In this document: one piece after another, positions 1 to 5,276 of the stretch
Numbering within the stretch: position 1 is the stretch's first letter
Layout: every line of letters starts with the position of its first letter
Source: Bacteroidota bacterium
GTDB lineage: Bacteria > Bacteroidota > Bacteroidia > Bacteroidales > Bacteroidaceae
Direction of reading: 5' to 3'
DNA length: 7,762 bases
Assembly (NCBI GenBank): GCA_023458215.1
Contig: JAEXAJ010000036.1
Coordinates: 1-7,762 of the forward strand
Notes under the pieces: generated by a model
Seen by the model: only the letters and a program-made list of their open reading frames with translations
Databases searched by the model: none
What the model was told of the DNA's origin: nothing
Program-made: the position numbers and the translations under genes

Positions 1-1445
1 TCTACTCTATGGCCAACAGCTTTAATCACAGTAAACTTAAAAAACGTATCACTATGATGTTAAAAGAAAAATCAAGTCCGTGGGCACGTATGAAGTATCT
101 TTATGTACTTCCGTTGGCAGCTATTGCTGTAACTGCTTTTGCCCGTCCCGAAATCTCTAACACAGTACAAGAGATTTCTGCCGTCAAAGTTAATGATTTG
201 GCAGCAATTGTAGAAACAAAAGTAGCGGAAAGTATCAGTACTGCTCTTGTGTCGGCCCAGGCGAATACTTTGCAAGGAGATAGCACCAAGCCTGTCGAGG
301 TGCAGTATATACCTTCCGGAGTGAGTGAACAATTAAATGGTACGGTCTTTGAAAAGGCAGAACAAATGCCTGAATTTCCCGGAGGTATACCGGCTTTTAT
401 GAAGTATCTGCAAGATAATATGCGTTATCCTGAAATTGCTAATAGGGACGGAACACAAGGTCGGGTAATCGTACAGTTTGTTGTGGATAAGGATGGAAGC
501 GTAAAAAATCCGAATATCATTCGTTCGGTAGATAAAGAGTTGGACGCTGAGGCTATCCGTCTGGTGAAGGCTTCGCCGAAATGGCAGCCGGGCAGGAAGA
601 AAGGTGAGCCGGTAGCGACGATATTTACAATTCCGGTAGTGTTCAGGCTGGACGTAAAAAATGCAGAAGTGGATGGCGTTGTTATTAGTAGGGAAGAAAG
701 TTCCGGGCAGGGTGTTCCGCTTTATATCATAGATGGTAAGGAATCTGCTCCGTCAGTACTAGGGGTGTTGAAGCCCGAAGCGATAGAAAGTATGGCGGTA
801 TTGAAGGACGATGCGGCTACTCAAGTGTATGGAGAAAAAGGGAAATATGGAGTCATACTGATTACTTTAAAAAAGGATGGACCTACCGTATTGGGTATAT
901 CGACCGATAAGAAAAACTATACAGGGGCTAGAACAATGACGACAACCACTACAAGTAGTAGTTCCGGGCTGCCCGGTGTGGGTGGAATTTATATGAATGG
1001 TAATAAAGCTGATTTGGAAGATGTGACTATTTATGTAGATAACGTTCAGATAGACTTGAAGGGGAGAAAGCTTGAAGACGTTATTCCGGCTGATCAGATA
1101 GAAAGCATTTCTGTGAATAAGAGCACATCCGCAAACAATAGCAATGTGACAAAAGGTGGTGAAATATATATTACTACCAAGAAGAATGCTAAAGGTTCGG
1201 AGAAGACTTCTACAAAAGGTAATATGAAAGTTGAAGGTTATGTAAAAGATGTGCAAGGCAATCCGCTTATTGGTGCTTCAGTCATCATAGAGGGTACTAC
1301 TACCGGCTCTATAACAGATGTTGATGGCAGATTCATCTTGTCTGTTCCCAGTAAGGAGTCCGTTTTGCTTGTTGCTTATATAAATATGGAGACAGTTAAA
1401 GTCAAAGCTCAACCCAAAATGAATATTGTATTGAAGGATGAATGA
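1..1445 (+). CDS. BlaR1-type M56 family membrane protein, C-terminal part (5' end outside window)
   Basis: The reading frame is open to the left edge, so the ATG at 9 is probably an internal Met and the gene starts upstream. Numbering from that Met, residues 30-46 form a hydrophobic membrane segment after a basic stretch, as in the last helix of BlaR1/MecR1-like M56 proteins of Bacteroides. Residues 118-214 are a TonB C-terminal-like domain (FPGG, a YPEIA motif, VDKDGSV, WQPG). Residues 237-288 and 340-391 look like two copies of a receptor-plug-like fold (LYIIDGKE / IYVDNVQ, then AIESMAVLKD / QIESISVNK, then GVILITLKK / GEIYITTKK), separated by a Thr/Ser-rich linker at 309-320. Residues 406-477 resemble the carboxypeptidase-D regulatory-like domain found at SusC N-termini (GNPLIGASV, TDVDGRF). 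Such proteins usually pair with a BlaI-type repressor, which would lie to the left. The HEXXH zinc protease motif is not in the window, so the M56 assignment rests on the recognisable context of the C-terminal half. Ligand and function are unknown. Confidence 0.8.
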   Translation, partial: YSMANSFNHSKLKKRITMMLKEKSSPWARMKYLYVLPLAAIAVTAFARPEISNTVQEISAVKVNDLAAIVETKVAESISTALVSAQANTLQGDSTKPVEVQYIPSGVSEQLNGTVFEKAEQMPEFPGGIPAFMKYLQDNMRYPEIANRDGTQGRVIVQFVVDKDGSVKNPNIIRSVDKELDAEAIRLVKASPKWQPGRKKGEPVATIFTIPVVFRLDVKNAEVDGVVISREESSGQGVPLYIIDGKESAPSVLGVLKPEAIESMAVLKDDAATQVYGEKGKYGVILITLKKDGPTVLGISTDKKNYTGARTMTTTTTSSSSGLPGVGGIYMNGNKADLEDVTIYVDNVQIDLKGRKLEDVIPADQIESISVNKSTSANNSNVTKGGEIYITTKKNAKGSEKTSTKGNMKVEGYVKDVQGNPLIGASVIIEGTTTGSITDVDGRFILSVPSKESVLLVAYINMETVKVKAQPKMNIVLKDE

Positions 1446-1495
1446 CTGATTAGTCTCGTGGGAAGAAAGGAATTCCCTATTTAGTGCTTCAATTG

Positions 1496-1528
1496 TTTGC
1501 TATCCTTCAGTAGATTGTTATATCTTTG
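1496..1528 (+). promoter_or_regulatory. Bacteroides-type promoter for the C45-like hydrolase gene
   Basis: TTTG at 1496-1499 matches the Bacteroides -33 element and TATCTTTG at 1521-1528 matches the -7 consensus TAnnTTTG exactly. The spacer is 21 bp, within the usual range. Transcription would start at about 1533-1537, giving a short A-rich leader of roughly 20 nt before the ATG at 1557, with no clear Shine-Dalgarno, which is normal for the genus. No operator repeat is evident around it. The hydrolase gene is therefore probably transcribed independently of the sensor gene upstream. Confidence 0.72.
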
Positions 1529-1556
1529 TATGGTAACTTTAAAGTAGGCAAAACAT

Positions 1557-2795
1557 ATGATAAAACGTTATTCTTTAATACTGGGGATAGTTTCTGCACT
1601 ATTTCTTTCTGAGCCGCTTCTGGCATGTACTTCTGCCGTGATATCCGGCAAAATCACTCCCGATGGTCGTCCGTTGTTGTGGAAGAACCGTGATACGGAT
1701 TTTCCTCAGAACAGCGTGAAGTATTTCTCCGGCGAACGTTATCCGTTTATAGCCATCGTAAATAGTGTGGAAGATAATCCTAAGGATGTGTGGATCGGTA
1801 CAAACTCCACAGGATTTTCCCTGATGAACACCCAATCCTATAATCTGGTAGAAGTAAAGCCTGATGAAGAGCGGGGAGAAGCAAACGGACGTATCATGCG
1901 TCGTGCCCTAGAAGTTTGCGCGACCGTAGAGGACTTTTGCCACTTTCTTGACACCATTGCCAAACCAAGTTTGATTGAAGCCAATTTTGGTGTGATTGAC
2001 GCGAAAGGCGGTGCCGCTATGTTCGAAGTAGATTACTATAAATATACGATGTACGATGCGAACAGTCCGAAGGATGCTCCTTGCGGTTATATTGCCCGAA
2101 CTAACTTCTCTTTCTCCGGCAAGGTGAACGAAGGTGCCGGTTATGTCCGCTTCATGCAGGAAGACAAACTTTTATTACCGGCGTCTGCTACCGGGCAGAT
2201 TACTCCTCAATGGATCTTCAACGAACTTTCCCGTTCATTTGCCAACCCTATGATGGGCATTGACTTGAAAACGGGCGATTTCAATCGTCCTAAGACCAAC
2301 GGGTGGTTTGTAGATCAGGACTTCATAGCACGTAGCAGTACGGCTAGCTCGGTAGTGGTGCAAGGTGTGAAACCCGGTGAGAATCCTGAACTGACTACGA
2401 TGTGGACGATACTCGGTTATCCTCCTACCGGTGTAGCCATGCCCGTATGGTTAAAAGGAGCGGACAAAGCGCTGCCTAAGCTTATGGCTCGCGATAGCGT
2501 GAAAAAAGTATCTCCACTTGGCAATTGGTCTGTTATATTGGCTGGCGATGTATTCTCATATACCCAAGGTATGGGCAGCAATCGTTATATGAACTGGGAA
2601 AAACTATACAATGCCGAGAAGAACGGCTATATGCAACTGCTTGCTCCTGTTGAGGCGGAAGTATTTAAACGTACGCAACCTGCCCTTAAAGAATGGCGCA
2701 AAAAGGGAAGCATTGACATCAAAGCAATGCAATCACTCTATAACGAGCTTGATACCTTTATTGAAACCAAATATGCAGATCTTTTTGAATTATAA
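1557..2795 (+). CDS. Exported Ntn-type linear amide C-N hydrolase (choloylglycine hydrolase / C45-like)
   Basis: The 412-residue product starts with a signal peptide (MIKR, then a hydrophobic stretch to LLA) ending just before Cys24. In the cysteine Ntn-hydrolase superfamily (bile salt hydrolase, penicillin V acylase, C45 acyltransferases) the nucleophile is an N-terminal Cys, here in CTSAVISG. The following WKNRDTD (42-48) fits the conserved Arg/Asp active-site segment after the first strand. GTNSTGFSLMN (81-91) and RTNFSF (181-186) supply Asn residues of the kind that form the oxyanion hole. Removal of the signal peptide would itself create the active enzyme, in the periplasm or at the cell surface. 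The substrate is an amide such as an N-acyl amino acid, bile salt or beta-lactam side chain and cannot be chosen from sequence; C45/isopenicillin N-acyltransferase-like annotation is most likely. LLAC also loosely fits a lipobox, so a lipoprotein is the alternative. The gene has its own promoter and converges on miaA with a 15-bp gap. Confidence 0.82.
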   Translation: MIKRYSLILGIVSALFLSEPLLACTSAVISGKITPDGRPLLWKNRDTDFPQNSVKYFSGERYPFIAIVNSVEDNPKDVWIGTNSTGFSLMNTQSYNLVEVKPDEERGEANGRIMRRALEVCATVEDFCHFLDTIAKPSLIEANFGVIDAKGGAAMFEVDYYKYTMYDANSPKDAPCGYIARTNFSFSGKVNEGAGYVRFMQEDKLLLPASATGQITPQWIFNELSRSFANPMMGIDLKTGDFNRPKTNGWFVDQDFIARSSTASSVVVQGVKPGENPELTTMWTILGYPPTGVAMPVWLKGADKALPKLMARDSVKKVSPLGNWSVILAGDVFSYTQGMGSNRYMNWEKLYNAEKNGYMQLLAPVEAEVFKRTQPALKEWRKKGSIDIKAMQSLYNELDTFIETKYADLFEL

Positions 2796-2810
2796 AAGAA
2801 AGGCGTTGAA

Positions 2811-3707
2811 CTAAATCACCGAACGGAGGTACTCAAGTATCTCCGTTTCTTGTTCCGGGTGAAACCAACGGATCTCTTTATCTCTTTTGAACCAAGTCAT
2901 TTGTTTGCGCGAATAGATGCGCGAGTTCTGTTTGATCTTGTCAATAGCAAAAGGAAGATCCCATTCGCCATCAAGATATTTGAATATCTCTTTATAGCCT
3001 ACAGTATTAAGAGAGTTGAGTGCCTTATGGGAATATACCCGGCGGGCTTCTTCTACCAGCCCATCTTCTATCATCTGGTCTACCCGGAGATTAATGCGGT
3101 TGTAAAGTTCTTCACGGTCACGTGTCAGTCCTATTTTGACAATACGGAAAGGGCGTTCTTTAGCTTGACTGGTGCGAAAAGAGGTATAGGTTTTCCCCGT
3201 CATATAACATATTTCCAACGCATGGACTACACGTTTGTGATTCTTTAAATCTACAATCCTATGATACTCCGGATCCAGTAGTTTCAGTTCTGCACACAGC
3301 CTATCCAGTCCTTCCGTTTCGTATTTATCCAGCATGAGACGGCGGGTTTCAGCGTCTACAGTAGGAATATCGTCAATACCTTTGCAGATAGCGTCTACAT
3401 ACATCATAGAGCCACCCGTAAGCACTACGGCATGGTGTTTAGTGAATAAAGTCTCAAGAAGTTCCAGTACGTCGGCTTCGTATTGAGCGGCACTGTAATA
3501 ATCGGTTAGTTTCAGAGTACCCACAAAATGATGCTCTACCCTTTGAAGTTGTTCGGGTGTGGGAGCTGCCGTGCCTATCTTCAAGTCCGCATACAGTTGC
3601 CTGGAGTCAGCCGAGACGATGCAAGTGTTGAATTGCTCTGCTAATCGGAGGCTTAACTCTGTTTTACCTACTCCGGTAGGGCCGATAAGTACAATTAATG
3701 TGGGCAC
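2811..3707 (-). CDS. miaA: tRNA dimethylallyltransferase (IPP transferase)
   Basis: MiaA transfers a dimethylallyl group from DMAPP to N6 of A37 in tRNAs that read UNN codons, in the cytoplasm. The 298-residue product has the usual family length. It carries the P-loop GPTGVGKT (9-16), SADSRQLY (33-40) with the Asp and Ser-Arg-Gln typical of the tRNA/A37 site, KIGTAAPT (43-50), LTGGSMMY (96-103), [12 protein letters not shown] (155-166), NTVGYKE (234-240) and the C-terminal [10 protein letters not shown] (267-276). The start is GTG at 3707: a stop codon lies 15 nt upstream in frame and no ATG lies between, while P-loop spacing requires this start. It is the last gene of the - strand unit, separated from the gene before it by a heptad-repeat hairpin ending 6 nt before the start. 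From general knowledge, several Bacteroides genomes carry two miaA paralogues (miaA1 and miaA2); this is one of them and I cannot tell which. Confidence 0.95.
   Translation of the reverse strand: MPTLIVLIGPTGVGKTELSLRLAEQFNTCIVSADSRQLYADLKIGTAAPTPEQLQRVEHHFVGTLKLTDYYSAAQYEADVLELLETLFTKHHAVVLTGGSMMYVDAICKGIDDIPTVDAETRRLMLDKYETEGLDRLCAELKLLDPEYHRIVDLKNHKRVVHALEICYMTGKTYTSFRTSQAKERPFRIVKIGLTRDREELYNRINLRVDQMIEDGLVEEARRVYSHKALNSLNTVGYKEIFKYLDGEWDLPFAIDKIKQNSRIYSRKQMTWFKRDKEIRWFHPEQETEILEYLRSVI
2821..2854 (+). terminator. Probable intrinsic terminator of the hydrolase gene, inside the miaA 3' end
   Basis: AACGGAGGTAC (2822-2832), loop TCAA (2833-2836) and GTATCTCCGTT (2837-2847) form an 11-bp stem with one G-U pair, extendable by a further G-U pair (2821 with 2848). 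It is followed on the + strand by a T-rich stretch, TTTCTTGTT (2846-2854). It starts 26 bp after the hydrolase stop codon and lies within the last codons of the convergent miaA gene. On the - strand the hairpin is followed by CGGTGATTTAG rather than a U-run, so it should act mainly on the + strand transcript. No clear terminator for the miaA side is visible. Confidence 0.6.
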
Positions 3708-3713
3708 TTGGTA

Positions 3714-3818
3714 AATTAAGAATTAAAAATGAAGAATGAAGAATGAAAAATTACTTTGCAGCGTGTATACATAGCGAAGCAAATTCTTCATTTTTCATTT
3801 TTCACTCTTCATTTAATT
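3714..3818. repeat. Inverted pair of heptad tandem repeats (consensus AATGAAR) around a 28-bp core
   Basis: The left arm (3714-3755) is six 7-bp units in register: AATTAAG, AATTAAA, AATGAAG, AATGAAG, AATGAAA, AATTACT. The right arm (3784-3818) is five units in the opposite orientation: TTCTTCA, TTTTTCA, TTTTTCA, CTCTTCA, TTTAATT. The core carries TTTGC (3755-3759) facing GCAAA (3779-3783) and the 8-bp palindrome TGTATACA (3764-3771), so the whole 105 bp is close to one imperfect palindrome. It fills the gap between the ORF-3-like gene (its last unit overlaps that stop codon by 2 nt) and the GTG of miaA (6 nt away). In the - strand mRNA it would form a long AU-rich stem. No Bacteroides -7 motif is visible in it. 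Confidence 0.85.
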
Positions 3819-4377
3819 AAAATTTCTCTTCTTCAAAAGAAGCACTGCCTGCGCCGTCGTCCAATCCGCCGAAGCCTTCTTTGTCGAAGTCTTCCATGTC
3901 GAAATCCTGATCGCCGTAGAAGTTCTCGTCCAAATCAAGTCCGCCGCCGGCTGCCGCCATTTCTTCGAAGTCTACGGTCTGTTTGGGAGCATCGCCTTCT
4001 TTCTTGGTACATTTGGCACCTTTTATTTCTTTTCCGGTAATGATTTCAGATAACTCAATGAAGAAGCAACGCTCCGTCATATAGTCGAAAACATAGAGTA
4101 GCTTCTGCTTTTCGTCTTCAATGAGTTCGCTGATCGGAGTTTCCTTCATTACCCAGCTATCCATTTCGGGATTGTCATCCATTTCTTCCAAAGTGATTTC
4201 CTTTTCTTTCTCCCAATCGTCGTCGCAAATGAAGAAAGAAGTCATTTGGTCATCAGTATAGCCTGCTGACTTGAGGATTGCCTCGTGGAAGTCGAAGAAA
4301 GTAGCTTCCGGATCTATTTGTATTTCTCTTACAAAATCGTCCACCTCGTCTGAGATGATTGTAAATCTGTATATCAT
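3817..4377 (-). CDS. pRiA4b ORF-3-like (IS1096 passenger TnpR-like domain) protein, function unknown
   Basis: The 186-residue protein begins MIYRFTIISDEVDDFVREI and continues with FFDFHEAILKSAGY (27-40), a WEKEKEITL segment (55-63), and LLYVFDYMTERCFFIEL (93-109). This is the strand, LH-like helix and YxFDYGD-like pattern of the plasmid pRiA4b ORF-3 domain (about residues 1-125). The domain name comes from a plasmid and a transposon passenger gene, but nothing here points to mobility. Residues 135-186 are a low-complexity tail with 18 Asp/Glu and only 2 Lys, plus Gly and Phe, likely disordered. There is no signal peptide or membrane segment, so it should be cytoplasmic. It starts 14 nt after the lpxA stop codon and is probably co-transcribed with it. 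The family function is unknown to me; the operon placement is the only clue and does not by itself show a role in lipid A or tRNA metabolism. Confidence 0.82.
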   Translation of the reverse strand: MIYRFTIISDEVDDFVREIQIDPEATFFDFHEAILKSAGYTDDQMTSFFICDDDWEKEKEITLEEMDDNPEMDSWVMKETPISELIEDEKQKLLYVFDYMTERCFFIELSEIITGKEIKGAKCTKKEGDAPKQTVDFEEMAAAGGGLDLDENFYGDQDFDMEDFDKEGFGGLDDGAGSASFEEEKF

Positions 4378-4391
4378 AATGCTGAGAGTTT

Positions 4392-5168
4392 TTATTTGCC
4401 TGCGGGAATTATACCACGGGCTGATTCACGTATAAAGTTTACAATATAGCTTATTTCTGGTGTCATTTCCATTTCATCCTCAATCTTTTTCAAAGCCTCG
4501 GTGTTGTTCAGTCCGCTTTGATAGATTATACGGTATGCATTATGGATGTTTTCAATCGTTTCATTAGAGAATCCACGACGGCGTAATCCCACAATATTGA
4601 TACCTGCATAGCAGATAGGTTCGCGTCCTGCGATGATGTACGGGGGGATATCCTTACTGAAACGGCATCCACCTTGTATCATTCCGTAACCTCCAACCCG
4701 GCAGAATTGGTGCATTAAAACTGCGCCACTTATAATGGCATGGTCATCAATGACTATCTCGCCTGCCATCTTGGTAGAATTACCGATGATGCAACCGTTG
4801 CCAATGATAGCATCATGGGCTACGTGTACACTTTCCATCAGCAGGTTGTTGTTGCCAACAATCGTCTTACCCTTGGCAGCAGTACCGCGGTTGATAGTTA
4901 CGTTCTCACGAATAATGTTGTTGTCACCAACTTCAGCGGTTGTTTCTTCACCTCTGAATTTTAAATCCTGAGGTATGGCACCGATAACTGCACCCGGGAA
5001 AATAGTATTTCCATTACCGATGCGTGCACCGTACAGAATATTGGCATTCGCCATAATCTTGTTATTATCGCCGATTACCACATTCTTGTCAATGAAAACA
5101 AAAGGAGCAATCTCTACGTTTTCCCCGATTTTCGCATCGGGATGAATATACGCTAAGGGACTTATCAT
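4392..5168 (-). CDS. lpxA: UDP-N-acetylglucosamine O-acyltransferase
   Basis: LpxA performs the first step of lipid A synthesis, moving a 3-hydroxyacyl chain from ACP to the 3-OH of UDP-GlcNAc in the cytoplasm. The 258 residues match the family length (E. coli, 262). Left-handed beta-helix hexads run from about residue 5 to 185 (for example IGENVE, IGNGNT, VGDNNI, IGNGCI). The catalytic His is His118 in HVAHD, aligning with E. coli His125; His115 and His153 (MHQFC) match E. coli His122 and His160. IPQDLKFRGE (65-74), RENVTINRGT (87-96) and GLRRRGFS (194-201) are further signatures. Gly166 aligns with the E. coli chain-length position Gly173. The C-terminal helical part, after about 195, includes NAYRIIYQSG. 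It follows lpxC-fabZ after a 108-bp gap filled by a repeat hairpin, whose arm ends 4 nt before the ATG. Confidence 0.97.
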   Translation of the reverse strand: MISPLAYIHPDAKIGENVEIAPFVFIDKNVVIGDNNKIMANANILYGARIGNGNTIFPGAVIGAIPQDLKFRGEETTAEVGDNNIIRENVTINRGTAAKGKTIVGNNNLLMESVHVAHDAIIGNGCIIGNSTKMAGEIVIDDHAIISGAVLMHQFCRVGGYGMIQGGCRFSKDIPPYIIAGREPICYAGINIVGLRRRGFSNETIENIHNAYRIIYQSGLNNTEALKKIEDEMEMTPEISYIVNFIRESARGIIPAGK

Positions 5169-5169
5169 C

Positions 5170-5272
5170 TTAATTTATGATTTATGATTTATAATTTATG
5201 ATTTATAGTCTATGATTTATGTGGTATAAGCTATCCTAACACAACATAAATCATAAATCATAAATCATAAAT
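5170..5272. repeat. Inverted pair of heptad tandem repeats (ATTTATG / CATAAAT) around a 23-bp core
   Basis: The left arm holds seven 7-bp units at 5173-5221: ATTTATG, ATTTATG, ATTTATA, ATTTATG, ATTTATA, GTCTATG, ATTTATG, with a few flanking bases to 5170. The right arm is four identical CATAAAT units at 5245-5272. The core at 5222-5244 is unique sequence. The array occupies the gap between the lpxC-fabZ stop codon (4 nt away) and the lpxA ATG. In the - strand mRNA the four right-arm units can pair with several different sets of four left-arm units. No Bacteroides promoter motif is evident inside it. Architecture, total size and placement mirror the array at 3714-3818. Confidence 0.88.
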
Positions 5273-5276
5273 CTTT

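Noticed and set aside
867..1256. 129-codon - strand frame
   Set aside because: It is antisense to the plug-like repeats of the sensor gene and resembles no known protein.
1460..1477. Small inverted repeat GGGAA / TTCCC just after the sensor gene as a terminator
   Set aside because: The stem is only 5 bp with an 8-nt loop and is followed by TATTTAGTGC rather than a T-run; too weak to call.
2850..3248. 132-codon open frame on the + strand
   Set aside because: It lies wholly antisense to miaA, has no recognisable domain or promoter, and miaA is unmistakable in the other strand.
3756..4040. 94-codon + strand frame starting in the repeat core
   Set aside because: Its translation is Arg/Leu/Ser-rich low complexity, mirroring the acidic tail of the - strand gene; it is a shadow frame.
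3817..4377. Mobile element suggested by the IS1096/pRiA4b domain name
   Set aside because: There is no transposase, terminal repeat or target duplication, and the gene sits in a tight housekeeping operon.
3714..5272. CRISPR array interpretation of the tandem repeats
   Set aside because: Units are 7 bp, contiguous and without spacers, and the arms are inverted; this is not a CRISPR.
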